This document shows, in pieces, positions 1 to 8,927 of a stretch of 64,000 nucleotides of DNA. Under the pieces are notes generated by a model. The model was not told the DNA's origin and searched no databases. It worked only from the letters and a program-made list of their open reading frames with translations. Where the stretch lies: positions 66,958 to 130,957 of the forward strand of contig CALABS010000013.1 of the NCBI GenBank assembly GCA_937887565.1, written 5' to 3'. Source of the DNA: an uncultured Rhodospirillaceae bacterium (GTDB lineage: Bacteria; Pseudomonadota; Alphaproteobacteria; Rhodospirillales; Magnetospirillaceae). The translations under genes were made by a program, and so were the position numbers. Position 1 is the first letter of the stretch. Each line of letters starts with the position of its first letter.

Positions 1-77
1 GTGGCGCGCAGGCCGGCGCCGCCGGCGCCGACGACGACCACGTCGTAGGTGTGGTCGATGATCTTGTAGGCGGTCAT
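1..77 (-). CDS. sdhA: Succinate dehydrogenase flavoprotein subunit, N-terminal fragment
   Basis: Only the first 25 or so codons are in the window; the gene runs off the left edge. The visible residues begin MTAYKIIDHTYDVVVVGAGG and show the GxGGAG dinucleotide-binding loop that binds FAD in succinate dehydrogenase and fumarate reductase flavoproteins. It follows sdhC and sdhD on the same strand, with 4 nt between the sdhD stop and this ATG. That is the usual sdhCDAB order, so the assignment rests on both motif and context. SdhA oxidises succinate to fumarate on the cytoplasmic side of the inner membrane. Confidence 0.9.
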   Translation of the reverse strand, partial: MTAYKIIDHTYDVVVVGAGGAGLRA

Positions 78-81
78 CGCA

Positions 82-462
82 TCAGACTCCGACAGCGACC
101 TTGAGGACGGACACCGCCATGTAGACGGCGAGGAAGGCGGCGACCAGCTTGGTGCCGATCAGCAGCGCCACCTTGGCGGCGGCGCCGTGGACGTAGTCCT
201 CGACCACCATCTTGACACCCAGCTGGGCATGGTAGAGCACGGTCAGCACGGTCAGCACCATCAGGGTGGCATTGAGCGGCCGCGCCAGCCACCCGGTGAA
301 GGTGGCGTAATCCGCCCCGGCCAGGCCGATGATGGAAATGACGAACCACAGCGACAGCGGCACCAGCGCGACGGCGGTCACGATGGTGGCCCAGGCGTCG
401 CCGGCGCCTTCCTTGGCGGAACCGAGGCCGCGGGCGCGGCCGATGGGGGAACGCAGAGTCAT
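82..462 (-). CDS. sdhD: Succinate dehydrogenase membrane anchor subunit D
   Basis: A 126-residue membrane protein with three hydrophobic segments (about residues 29-50, 60-80 and 95-120). Segment two carries YHAQLGVKMVVEDYVH, matching the H-x-x-x-G...DY pattern of SdhD anchors, where the His ligates haem b. Together with SdhC it anchors SdhAB and passes electrons to ubiquinone. The ATG at 462 was chosen because longer in-frame versions run into sdhC, whose stop lies 11 nt upstream. Sequence, size and position between sdhC and sdhA agree. Confidence 0.93.
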   Translation of the reverse strand: MTLRSPIGRARGLGSAKEGAGDAWATIVTAVALVPLSLWFVISIIGLAGADYATFTGWLARPLNATLMVLTVLTVLYHAQLGVKMVVEDYVHGAAAKVALLIGTKLVAAFLAVYMAVSVLKVAVGV

Positions 463-473
463 GTCACCCTCCC

Positions 474-854
474 TCAGGCCAGGCCGGCGATCCAGGCCAC
501 CAGGGTCAGCACGGCGGTGACCGCCAGCGACACCTTGGCCGACGCATAGGCCTGCGGAATTTCGAAGCCCCAGCCGGCTTCCCACAACAGGTGGCGGACG
601 CCGTGGCCGAGATGGAAGAACAGGGCCACGCTCCACCCGAACAGCAGCAGATAGCCCAGCGGCGAGCCGATCAGGTCCTGGGCGGCCTCGAAGGCCTCGG
701 GTCCCGAGGCGGCGGCACCCAGCCACCAAGCCAGCAGGACCAGGCCGGCCACCAGGCCGACGCCGGTGACGCGGTGGGTGATGGACATGATCGCCAGGAG
801 CGGCAGGCGATAGATCTGCAGATGCGGGGAAAGCGGGCGATTGCGCGTGGTCAT
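474..854 (-). CDS. sdhC: Succinate dehydrogenase cytochrome b556 subunit
   Basis: A 126-residue integral membrane protein. The N-terminus contains RPLSPHLQIY and SITHRVTG, the two signatures of the SdhC family, with Ser and Arg near the quinone site. A later HLGHGVRHLLWE carries the probable haem-ligating His. Three membrane segments are evident. It is the first gene of the sdhCDA(B) operon, reading leftward. The ATG at 854 puts the conserved RPLSPHL motif at residue 6, as is usual. Confidence 0.95.
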   Translation of the reverse strand: MTTRNRPLSPHLQIYRLPLLAIMSITHRVTGVGLVAGLVLLAWWLGAAASGPEAFEAAQDLIGSPLGYLLLFGWSVALFFHLGHGVRHLLWEAGWGFEIPQAYASAKVSLAVTAVLTLVAWIAGLA

Positions 855-1124
855 GGCGGGTTGGCCCCTGCTAGCGGAACGGGGGCCGGTTGCGGCCCCC
901 TTTATATGCGGCATTGGCGGCATGTGTAGCCCCTCGCCCGGCACAAGTCAACGTCGGGAAGCCACACTTTCTGGCGGGCCAAACCAACCTTCCCCTACTC
1001 TGACGGGTGGGATTTTAGCCTTGGCGAATACGAAAGGCCAGCAAATGTGTCCTTTTTCGGGGGGGAGCATTGCGGAATCCGCATGGGAATCGCGGCCCGC
1101 CGCGGCCGGGCCGGCAAGCCGGCG
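855..1124. other. sdh upstream region
   Basis: This 270-base stretch between the cell-wall hydrolase stop and the sdhC start has no convincing gene. It should hold the leftward sdh promoter. No clear -35/-10 pair or operator could be picked out by eye. The patch around 960-1050 is less GC-rich than its surroundings, as expected of a promoter region. Confidence 0.4.
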
Positions 1125-1688
1125 TCACTCGGCCTGCGCCAGTTGACGGTCGCCCAGGTCGCCGCCCCGCAGGCGGAAGAAGACGTGATGGCCGATGACC
1201 GTGGCGTCCTCGCGATCCGCCGCCCAGGCCGGGCTCAGCGACACGTGGTGGAAGTACAGGGCGCCGGCGGTGGGGTCCGCCGAGCCGCCGACCGCGCGGT
1301 AGGCGACCACCAGGGCGTCCAGCCACGCCTCGGCGTCGGCGGGGATGTCGGGCCGGCCGTCGCAGACCCACTCGAACTGGCACGGTCCGGCCGGACCGCC
1401 TTGGCGGACCACGCCGCACACATTGTCGGGGAAGCCGCCGGCCGCCACCCGGTTCAGGGTGACGTGGGCCACCGCTTCCCGCCCGGCGAGGGGCTCGCCG
1501 CGGGCCTCGAAATAGACGTTGGCGGCCAGGCATTCCAGTTCGGCGGCCGACACCGCCGGCGGCGGCGGCTGTTCCGGCGCCCGCGCCAGCCGCGCCGACG
1601 GCGGCGGAAGCGGCGCCTGGGCCGGGGAGGTGAGGCCGATCCCGGCCGCGACGGCCAGGACGGCGGCGATGAGTCGGGTGCCGTTCAT
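1125..1688 (-). CDS. Cell wall hydrolase, SleB/Hydrolase_2 family
   Basis: A 187-residue exported protein. Residues 1-24 form a signal peptide ending near SPAQA, followed by a Pro/Ala-rich linker. From about residue 50 comes a Hydrolase_2 (SleB/CwlJ-like) domain with LECLAANVYFEARGEP and AVAHVTLNRV; the Glu of FEARGE is the expected catalytic acid. Family members cleave peptidoglycan. In non-sporulating Proteobacteria such proteins serve envelope remodelling, and the exact role here is unknown. It reads the same way as the extensin-like lipoprotein gene 75 nt upstream, so the two may be co-transcribed. Confidence 0.85.
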   Translation of the reverse strand: MNGTRLIAAVLAVAAGIGLTSPAQAPLPPPSARLARAPEQPPPPAVSAAELECLAANVYFEARGEPLAGREAVAHVTLNRVAAGGFPDNVCGVVRQGGPAGPCQFEWVCDGRPDIPADAEAWLDALVVAYRAVGGSADPTAGALYFHHVSLSPAWAADREDATVIGHHVFFRLRGGDLGDRQLAQAE

Positions 1689-1763
1689 GGGTGGGGATTG
1701 TCGCCACCCCGCCCCGGTTTCGCCATCCGACGGAAGCCGAACGGGGACCGGCCTTACGCCCGA

Positions 1764-2465
1764 TCAATATCCGCAGAGCGTATAGGGTCCGATGTCCAGG
1801 TGGAAATGGTCCTGGTGCAGGCGGTCGTGGTTGGGCGTCAACACCACGTTGAAGATGTCGCACGCCCCCCGCGCCAACTGACGCAGGAAGGCCGAGCGGG
1901 CGTCGCCGCGCCGCCAGTCGGTCTTGACCGACACCACCGTGCCGTCGGCCAGTTCGAAGCCGACGATGTCGATGGCCAGCCCGCGGGAGTGCTCGGACAG
2001 CCGGCCGCCCTTGCGCCCGCCCGAGCCGGCGGCGGCCTGGGTCTTGCCGTTGCGGCGATAACGGCAGTCATAGGTGCCGGCATGGAGAAGCTTGCGCACC
2101 GGCTGGCCGAAATGCTGCAGCGCCAATGGTTGCACCAGCTCGCTTTCGTAGCGGGCCATGGTGCGGGCGAGGCGGCACGACAGGGTGCCGGGACGGTTCC
2201 AGGCGATGGCCGCCTGACTGACGCGGACGGGGTTGTCGATGCCGCAGCCTTCCTCGCTGGCGAAGCTTTGCAGCGGCTCGTAGACCACCGCCAGGCGGGA
2301 CAGATCCTGAAGGCAGGCGGTGTCGGGATCGACGATCTGGGGCGGCGGCGGTGCCGTCAGGCGCGGTGCCGGGGCGGGCGCCCTGGCGCAGCCGGCCACG
2401 ACGACCAGAAGCACGATGGCGAGAAGGCGGAAGGAAACCGTCACGCGAACGACCCGCTGAATCAA
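1764..2465 (-). CDS. Extensin-like C-terminal domain lipoprotein
   Basis: A 233-residue protein with an N-terminal hydrophobic stretch ending in VVVAGC, a lipobox, so it is probably a lipoprotein. The rest matches the extensin-like C-terminal domain (PF06904), with conserved Cys residues and the metal-binding-like motifs SEHSRGLAIDI and HQDHFHLDIG. These resemble the His/Asp motifs of LAS/VanY-type peptidases, so a peptidoglycan peptidase role is plausible but not shown. GTG codons 18 or so nt inside could be alternative starts; the lipobox is kept either way. It lies upstream of the cell-wall hydrolase, on the same strand. Confidence 0.82.
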   Translation of the reverse strand: MIQRVVRVTVSFRLLAIVLLVVVAGCARAPAPAPRLTAPPPPQIVDPDTACLQDLSRLAVVYEPLQSFASEEGCGIDNPVRVSQAAIAWNRPGTLSCRLARTMARYESELVQPLALQHFGQPVRKLLHAGTYDCRYRRNGKTQAAAGSGGRKGGRLSEHSRGLAIDIVGFELADGTVVSVKTDWRRGDARSAFLRQLARGACDIFNVVLTPNHDRLHQDHFHLDIGPYTLCGY

Positions 2466-2838
2466 GACTCCGGTTCTGTTTAGCCGGAGCGAGTCGTGAA
2501 GTCACGGAGAAAACACGCAAGCAAAGCGGTGAAGGCGGTGGCGGGTTGATTTGGCCAACACCAAGGACGGTCGCCGGGTCGGCGCATGGGATCACACTCG
2601 CTGCCGATTCATCTCGGCGCCACCCCCAGCCACGTGGTTAGGTCCGATATGGGACTATTTTCACGCCATTCTCCGCCTTCCCTCCGCCGCATGCCCTTAC
2701 CGCTGACCGTAATGCCGTTTTTATGGCAGCACTTTTTACCTTTTCTGCGGAATCCACTGGTTTTCCGGGCCGCACGGGCGTAAAAGAGTCGCCGGCCCGT
2801 CGGAACGGGCTGCTTCATCCTGCCCGGAAGGCATTGGC
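2466..2838. other. Divergent intergenic region between extensin-like gene and gltD
   Basis: 373 bases with no supported gene between two divergent genes. It must hold both promoters. Around 2495-2530 there is a degenerate half of the 'cacagag'-type repeat seen before gltB. A clearly AT-richer patch lies at about 2690-2780 and is the likeliest place for the gltD promoter. No riboswitch or palindromic operator was recognised. A 69-codon minus-strand open frame here looks non-coding. Confidence 0.45.
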
Positions 2839-4251
2839 ATGACCCGCAAGATGCTTCAATTCATCCGCCTCGACCCGCAACAGCCGGACAAGCGGAGCGC
2901 CGCCGAGCGCAAGGGCGATTTCGGCGAGATCCACCGGCCGTTCCAGCCGGAGCGCGCCGGCGACCAGGCCTCGCGCTGCGAGCAGTGCGGCATCCCCTTC
3001 TGTCAGATTCACTGCCCGGTGGCCAACAACATCCCCGACTGGCTGATGCTGGTGGCCCAGGGGCGGATGGAGGAAGCCTATGCCGCCTCGTCGGCCACCA
3101 ACACGCTGCCCGAGATCTGCGGCCGCATCTGCCCCCAGGACCGCCTGTGCGAAGGCAGCTGCGTGCTGGAACAGTCGACCCACGGCTCGGTGACCATCGG
3201 CGCCGTCGAGAAGCACATCACCGAATTCGCCTTCACCCAGGGCTGGGTCAAGCCGCCCCGGCCGGCCCGCGAGCTCGACCTGTCGGTGGGCATCGTCGGC
3301 GCCGGCCCGGCCGGGCTGGCCGCCGCCGACCTGCTGCGCCGCAAGGGCTGGACGGTCGAGGTCTACGACCGCCACGACCGCGTCGGCGGCCTGATGATCT
3401 ACGGCATTCCCAGCTTCAAGCTGGACAAGGCGGTGGTCGAGCGCCGCGCCCGCCTTTACGCCGAGGCCGGCATCGTCTTCCACACCGGGGTGGAGATCGG
3501 CCGCGACCTCAGTTTCGACGCGTTGCGCGCCAAGCACGACGCGGTGCTGATCGCCACCGGCGTCTACAAGCCGCGCGCGCTCGGCATCCCGGGCGCCGAG
3601 CAGGCCCACGCGGCGCTGGACTACCTGATCGCCGCCAACAAGGTCGGCCTGGGCGATGCCGTCCCCGCCCATGCCGACGGCACCCTCGACGCCGCCGGCA
3701 AGGACGTGGTGGTGATCGGCGGCGGCGACACCGCCATGGATTGCGTGCGCACCGCCATCCGCCAGGGGGCGCGGTCGGTCAGGTGCCTGTACCGCCGCGA
3801 CCGCGCCAACATGCCCGGCAGCCAGCGCGAGGTCGCCCATGCCGAGGAGGAGGGCGTCGAATTCGTGTGGATGGCCGCCCCCACCGCCATCGCGCCCGGC
3901 ACCGTCACGGCCCGGCGCATGCACCTGGGCGTCGCCGACGCCTCGGGCCGGCAGGCGCCGCAGCCCATCGAGGGGTCCGACTTCGACCTGCCGGCGGACA
4001 TGGTCATCGCCGCGTTGGGCTTCGACCCCGAGGACGTGCCCGCCGCCTTCGGCCAGCCCGGCCTCGAGGTCAGCAAATGGGGCACGCTGAAGGTGGACGC
4101 CGCCACCCAGATGACCACGCTCGACGGGGTGTTCGCCGCCGGCGACATCGTGCGCGGGGCCAGTCTGGTGGTGTGGGCCATCCGCGACGGCCGCGACGCC
4201 GCCGCCGCCATCCACGCCCATGCCACCGCCAAGGCCCAGGTGGCGGAATAG
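2839..4251 (+). CDS. gltD: Glutamate synthase [NADPH] small subunit
   Basis: 470 residues, full length for GltD. The N-terminal region has two cysteine clusters, CEQCGIPFCQIHC and CGRICPQDRLCEGSC, which bind 4Fe-4S centres. An FAD loop (GAGPAGLAAADLL) and the NADPH-binding VVVIGGGDTAMDC follow. The C-terminal AAGDIVRGASLVVWAIRDG closes the FAD site. GltD takes electrons from NADPH and passes them to GltB for conversion of 2-oxoglutarate and glutamine to two glutamates. The gene order is gltD then gltB, with a 132-nt gap holding an inverted repeat. The ATG at 2839 fits family alignments. Confidence 0.97.
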   Translation: MTRKMLQFIRLDPQQPDKRSAAERKGDFGEIHRPFQPERAGDQASRCEQCGIPFCQIHCPVANNIPDWLMLVAQGRMEEAYAASSATNTLPEICGRICPQDRLCEGSCVLEQSTHGSVTIGAVEKHITEFAFTQGWVKPPRPARELDLSVGIVGAGPAGLAAADLLRRKGWTVEVYDRHDRVGGLMIYGIPSFKLDKAVVERRARLYAEAGIVFHTGVEIGRDLSFDALRAKHDAVLIATGVYKPRALGIPGAEQAHAALDYLIAANKVGLGDAVPAHADGTLDAAGKDVVVIGGGDTAMDCVRTAIRQGARSVRCLYRRDRANMPGSQREVAHAEEEGVEFVWMAAPTAIAPGTVTARRMHLGVADASGRQAPQPIEGSDFDLPADMVIAALGFDPEDVPAAFGQPGLEVSKWGTLKVDAATQMTTLDGVFAAGDIVRGASLVVWAIRDGRDAAAAIHAHATAKAQVAE

Positions 4252-4260
4252 GTCATTTCA

Positions 4261-4353
4261 CCACAGAGACACACAGGCACCAGAGAGAACCAGCAGACGG
4301 AACCCGAGCCGTTTCCATCCGGGAATCATCTCTGTGCCTCTGTGCCTCTGTGG
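4261..4353. repeat. Imperfect inverted repeat ('cacagag' type) between gltD and gltB
   Basis: The left arm (4261-4286) and right arm (4328-4353) are imperfect reverse complements built from CACAGAG-like units, separated by 41 nt. The left arm starts 9 nt after the gltD stop and the right arm ends 30 nt before the gltB start. Transcribed, it would form a long hairpin. It has no T-run, so it is not a classic terminator; it may stabilise or attenuate the gltD-gltB message, or be a dispersed repeat element. Confidence 0.75.
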
Positions 4354-4383
4354 TTAATCCCCTTCGGGGAACGGAGCAGATCC

Positions 4384-7300
4384 ATGAGCGAGACTTTCGT
4401 CGCCGACTATCGTGCCAACGAGCGCCTGCTGAACCAGGCCGGCATCGACACCATGCCCCACGACGCCTGCGGCGTCGGCATGATCGCCGCGCTGGACGGC
4501 AAGCCCCGGCGCGACGTGGTGGTGGCCGGCATCGAGGCGTTGAAGGTGCTGTTCCATCGCGGTGCCGTCGACGCCGACGGCAAGACCGGCGACGGCGCCG
4601 GCATCCACGTCGAGATCCCGCAGGACTTCTTCAAGGAGCACATCCGCCACACCGGCCACGAGCCCGGCCCGGGGCGCATCGCCATCGGCATGGTGTTCCT
4701 ACCCAAGACCGACCTGGGCGCCCAGGAGCGCTGCCGCTGCATCGTCGAGACCGAGATCCTGCGCGCCGGCTATTCCATCTACGGCTGGCGGCAGGTGCCG
4801 GTGGACGTCTCGGTGATCGGCGAGAAGGCCAACGCCACCCGGCCCGAGATCGAGCAGATCATCGTCGCCAACACGCTCGGCACCCGCGAGGAGCGCTTCG
4901 AGGCCGATCTCTACATCCTGCGCCGGCGCATCGAGAAGCAGGTGCTGGCCGAGCACATCACCGACTTCTACATCTGCTCGCTGTCGTGCCGCAGCGTCAT
5001 CTACAAGGGCATGTTCCTGGCCGAGCAGCTGACCAGCTTCTATCCCGACCTGCTGGACGGGCGCTTCGTGTCGCGCTTCGCCATCTACCACCAGCGCTAT
5101 TCCACCAACACCTTCCCCACCTGGCGGCTGGCCCAGCCCTTCCGCATGCTGGCCCACAACGGCGAGATCAATACCCTGGCCGGCAACGTCAACTGGATGA
5201 AGGCCCACGAGCCGCGCATGGCGCACGAGGTGTTCGGCGACGCCATGGAGGACCTCAAGCCCATCGTCCAGCCGGGCGGCTCGGATTCGGCGGCGCTCGA
5301 CAACGTGTTCGAGGTCATGGTGCGGGCGGGCCGCTCGGCGCCGCTGGTCAAGCAGATGCTGATCCCCGAGAGCATCGGCCAGAACGCGCTGATGCCGGAC
5401 TCGCACCGCGCCTTCTTCAGCTACTGCAACGCCGTCATCGAGCCGTGGGACGGCCCGGCCGCCATCTGCGCCACCGACGGCCGCTGGGTGGTGGCCGGCA
5501 TGGACCGCAACGGCCTTCGCCCCATGCGCTTCACCGTCACCGCCGGCGGGCTGCTGATCGTCGGCTCCGAGACCGGCATGGTGAAGGTCGCCGAGACCGA
5601 CGTGGTCGAGAAGGGCCGCGTCGGACCCGGCCAGACCATCGCCGTCGATCTGGAGCAGGGCCGCTTCTACCGCGACGGCGAGATCAAGGACCAGCTCGCC
5701 GCCCGCAAGCCCTATGCCCGGTGGGTCGGCCGCATCACCGAGTTGGACAGCCTGGTCAAGACCGGCGCGCCCGAGCCGTCGGTGCTGTCGGGCGACCAGC
5801 TCCGGCGCACCCAGATCGGCTACGGCCTGACCATGGAGGACATGGAACTGATCCTCCAGCCCATGGTCGAGGAGGCCAAGGAGGCGGTGGGATCCATGGG
5901 CGACGACGCGCCGCTGGCGGTGCTGTCCGAGCAGTACCGGGGGCTGCATCACTTCTTCAAGCAGAACTTCAGCCAGGTGACCAATCCGCCCATCGATTCC
6001 TTGCGCGAATCGCGGGTGATGTCCCTGCGCACCCGCCTGGGCAACCTGGGCAACATCCTCGACGAGCACGAGACCCAGTGCGACGTCCTCGCCCTCGATT
6101 CGCCAGTGCTGTCCAACGCCGAGTTCGAGGCCATGCGCCGCTACATGGGCCACGCGGCGGCCGAGATCGACTGCACCTTCGATCCGGCGTCCGGCGAGCA
6201 TGCGCTGCGCGACGCGCTCAACCGCATCCGCCGCGAGGCCGAGGAGGCGGTGCGGGCCGGCTGCACCCATCTGATCCTGTCCGACGAGGCGGTGGACGCC
6301 GCGCGGGCGGCGGTGCCCATGATCCTGGCCGCCGGCGGCGTGCATTCCCATCTGGTGCGCGAGCGCCTGCGCACCTGGACCAGCCTCAACGTGCGGTCGG
6401 GCGAATGCCTGGACGTGCATTATTTCGCGGTGCTGATCGGGGTCGGGGCCACCACGGTCAACGCCTATCTGGCCCAGGAGGCCATCGCCGACCGTCACCG
6501 GCGCGGCCTGTTCGGCGGATTGTCGCTCAACGACTGCGTCCGCAACTACAAGAAGGCCATCGACCAGGGCCTGCTGAAGATCATGTCCAAGATGGGCATC
6601 TCGGTGATCTCCAGCTATCGCGGCGGCTACAATTTCGAGGCCGTCGGCCTGTCGCGCTCGCTGGTGGCCGAGTTCTTCCCGGGCATGACCAGCCGCATCT
6701 CGGGCATCGGACTGAACGGCATCGAGAAGAAGACCATCGGCCAGCACGCCGAGGGCTTCGCGGCGGCCGAGCCGGTGCTGCCGGTGGGCGGCTTCTACCG
6801 CTTCCGCCGCGGCCAGGAAAGCCACGCCTTCGACGGCACCCTGATCCACCTGCTGCAAAGCGCCGTGGCCACCGATTCCTACGCCACCTACAAGAAGTAT
6901 TCCGAGGGCGTGCGGCGCATGCCGCCCATCACCATCCGCGACCTCTTGGACCTCACGCCGGCCGGCGCCCCGGTCAGCGTCGACGAGGTGGAGAGCATCA
7001 CCGAGATCCGCAAGCGCTTCCTGACCCCGGGCATGAGCCTGGGGGCGTTGTCCCCCGAGGCGCACGGCACGCTCAACATCGCCATGAACCGTGTCGGCGC
7101 CAAGTCGGTGTCCGGCGAGGGCGGCGAGGACCGCGACCGCTATCGGCCGCGCCCCAACGGCGACAACGCCAATTCGGCCGTCAAGCAGATCGCCAGCGGC
7201 CGGTTCGGTGTCACCGCCGAGTACCTGACCATGTGCCGCGAGATCGAGATCAAGGTCGCCCAGGGCGCCAAGCCCGGCGAGGGCGGCCAGCTGCCCGGCT

Positions 7301-8901
7301 TCAAGGTGACGGTGGAGATCGCGCGCCTGCGCCACGCCACCCCCGGCGTCATGCTCATCAGCCCGCCGCCGCACCACGACATCTATTCCATCGAGGATCT
7401 GGCGCAGTTGATCTACGACCTCAAGCAGATCAATCCCGAGGCGCGGGTGACGGTGAAGCTGGTGTCGCGCTCGGGCATCGGCACCATCGCCGCCGGCGTC
7501 GCCAAGGCCAAGGCCGACACCATCCTGGTCTCGGGCAATGTCGGCGGCACCGGCGCCTCGCCCCAGACCTCCATCAAGTTCGCCGGCCTGCCGTGGGAGC
7601 TGGGGCTGTCCGAGGCGCATCAGGTGCTGACGCTCAACCGCCTGCGCCATCGCGTCAAGCTGCGCACCGACGGCGGGCTGAAGACCGGCCGCGACATCGT
7701 CATCGCCGCCATGCTGGGCGCCGAGGAGTTCGGCATCGGCACCACCAGCCTGATCGCCATGGGCTGCATCATGGTCCGCCAGTGCCATTCCAACACCTGC
7801 CCGGTGGGGGTGTGTACCCAGGACCCGGCGCTGAGGGCCAAGTTCGCCGGCAGCCCCGAGAAGGTGGTCAACCTGTTCAGCTTCATCGCCGAGGAGGTGC
7901 GCGAGATCCTGGCCTCGCTGGGCGCGCGGTCGCTCGCCGAGATCATCGGCCGCACCGACCTCCTGAAGCAGGTCAGCCGCGGCGCCGCCCATCTCGACGA
8001 TCTCGACCTCAACCCGCTGCTGGCCCAGGCCGATGCCGGCGGCTACGCCCGCTATTGCAGCCAGGAGGAGCGCAACGAGGTCCCCGAGACCCTGGACGCC
8101 CGCATCATCCAGGACGCCCGCCCGCTGCTGGAGGAGGGCGAGAAGATGCAGCTGGCCTACAACGTCCGCAACGTCGAGCGTGCCGTCGGCACCAAGCTTT
8201 CCAACCGCATCACGCGGAAATACGGCATGACGGGGCTGCAGCCGGGCCACCTCACCGTGCGCCTCCGGGGTTCGGCCGGCCAGTCCCTGGGCGCCTGGGC
8301 GGTACAGGGCCTCAAGCTCGAGGTGTTCGGCGACGCCAACGACTATGTCGGCAAGGGCCTGTCGGGCGGCACCATCGTGGTGCGGCCGCCGGTCTCGAGC
8401 CCGCTCAGGTCCAACGACAACACCATCATCGGCAACACCGTGCTCTACGGCGCCACCGCCGGCCGGCTGTTCGCCGCCGGCCAGGCCGGTGAGCGCTTCG
8501 CGGTGCGCAACTCGGGCGCCGACGCGGTGATCGAGGGCTGCGGCTCCAACGGCTGCGAGTACATGACCGGCGGCACCGTGGCCATCCTCGGCCCGGTCGG
8601 CGCCAACTTCGCCGCCGGCATGACCGGCGGCATGGCCTTCGTCTACGACGCCGACGGCACCTTCGAGCTGGAGGCCAATCCCGACAGCGTGGTCTGGCAG
8701 CGGATCGAGACCGACCACTGGGACGGCGTGCTGCGGGCGCTGGTCGCCGAGCATGTGGCGCAAACCCAGTCCGCCTGGGCGCGAAGCCTGCTCGCCGACT
8801 GGCACCGCGAGCGCGGCCGCTTCTGGCAGGTGGTCCCCAAGGAGATGCTGTCGCGGCTGGAACACCCGGTCGGGCGCGAGCGGGTGGTGGCGGCCGAGTA
8901 G
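4384..8901 (+). CDS. gltB: Glutamate synthase [NADPH] large subunit
   Basis: 1505 residues, the expected size for bacterial GltB. The start at 4384 gives a 28-residue propeptide before Cys29 (in PHDACGVGM), the N-terminal nucleophile of the class II glutamine amidotransferase domain after cleavage. The domains in order are: amidotransferase (about 30-430), central domain (about 480-770), FMN-binding synthase (about 830-1200) with the 3Fe-4S ligands in CHSNTCPVGVC, and the C-terminal glycine-rich beta-helix GXGXG domain. It channels ammonia from glutamine to 2-oxoglutarate. An in-frame ATG 42 nt upstream lies in the intergenic repeat zone and was rejected. Confidence 0.97.
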   Translation: MSETFVADYRANERLLNQAGIDTMPHDACGVGMIAALDGKPRRDVVVAGIEALKVLFHRGAVDADGKTGDGAGIHVEIPQDFFKEHIRHTGHEPGPGRIAIGMVFLPKTDLGAQERCRCIVETEILRAGYSIYGWRQVPVDVSVIGEKANATRPEIEQIIVANTLGTREERFEADLYILRRRIEKQVLAEHITDFYICSLSCRSVIYKGMFLAEQLTSFYPDLLDGRFVSRFAIYHQRYSTNTFPTWRLAQPFRMLAHNGEINTLAGNVNWMKAHEPRMAHEVFGDAMEDLKPIVQPGGSDSAALDNVFEVMVRAGRSAPLVKQMLIPESIGQNALMPDSHRAFFSYCNAVIEPWDGPAAICATDGRWVVAGMDRNGLRPMRFTVTAGGLLIVGSETGMVKVAETDVVEKGRVGPGQTIAVDLEQGRFYRDGEIKDQLAARKPYARWVGRITELDSLVKTGAPEPSVLSGDQLRRTQIGYGLTMEDMELILQPMVEEAKEAVGSMGDDAPLAVLSEQYRGLHHFFKQNFSQVTNPPIDSLRESRVMSLRTRLGNLGNILDEHETQCDVLALDSPVLSNAEFEAMRRYMGHAAAEIDCTFDPASGEHALRDALNRIRREAEEAVRAGCTHLILSDEAVDAARAAVPMILAAGGVHSHLVRERLRTWTSLNVRSGECLDVHYFAVLIGVGATTVNAYLAQEAIADRHRRGLFGGLSLNDCVRNYKKAIDQGLLKIMSKMGISVISSYRGGYNFEAVGLSRSLVAEFFPGMTSRISGIGLNGIEKKTIGQHAEGFAAAEPVLPVGGFYRFRRGQESHAFDGTLIHLLQSAVATDSYATYKKYSEGVRRMPPITIRDLLDLTPAGAPVSVDEVESITEIRKRFLTPGMSLGALSPEAHGTLNIAMNRVGAKSVSGEGGEDRDRYRPRPNGDNANSAVKQIASGRFGVTAEYLTMCREIEIKVAQGAKPGEGGQLPGFKVTVEIARLRHATPGVMLISPPPHHDIYSIEDLAQLIYDLKQINPEARVTVKLVSRSGIGTIAAGVAKAKADTILVSGNVGGTGASPQTSIKFAGLPWELGLSEAHQVLTLNRLRHRVKLRTDGGLKTGRDIVIAAMLGAEEFGIGTTSLIAMGCIMVRQCHSNTCPVGVCTQDPALRAKFAGSPEKVVNLFSFIAEEVREILASLGARSLAEIIGRTDLLKQVSRGAAHLDDLDLNPLLAQADAGGYARYCSQEERNEVPETLDARIIQDARPLLEEGEKMQLAYNVRNVERAVGTKLSNRITRKYGMTGLQPGHLTVRLRGSAGQSLGAWAVQGLKLEVFGDANDYVGKGLSGGTIVVRPPVSSPLRSNDNTIIGNTVLYGATAGRLFAAGQAGERFAVRNSGADAVIEGCGSNGCEYMTGGTVAILGPVGANFAAGMTGGMAFVYDADGTFELEANPDSVVWQRIETDHWDGVLRALVAEHVAQTQSAWARSLLADWHRERGRFWQVVPKEMLSRLEHPVGRERVVAAE

Positions 8902-8927
8902 CCCCCGCGCCGCCCGGCGAGCCGGTC

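Noticed and set aside
2985..8492. Very long open frame (over 1800 codons) across gltD and gltB in another frame
   Set aside because: Arg/Pro/Gly-rich translation with no domains; it is the shadow expected from the third-position GC bias of the real genes.
4699..8865. Minus-strand frame of nearly 1400 codons opposite gltB
   Set aside because: His/Gly/Ala-rich composition and no recognisable domain; an antisense shadow of gltB.
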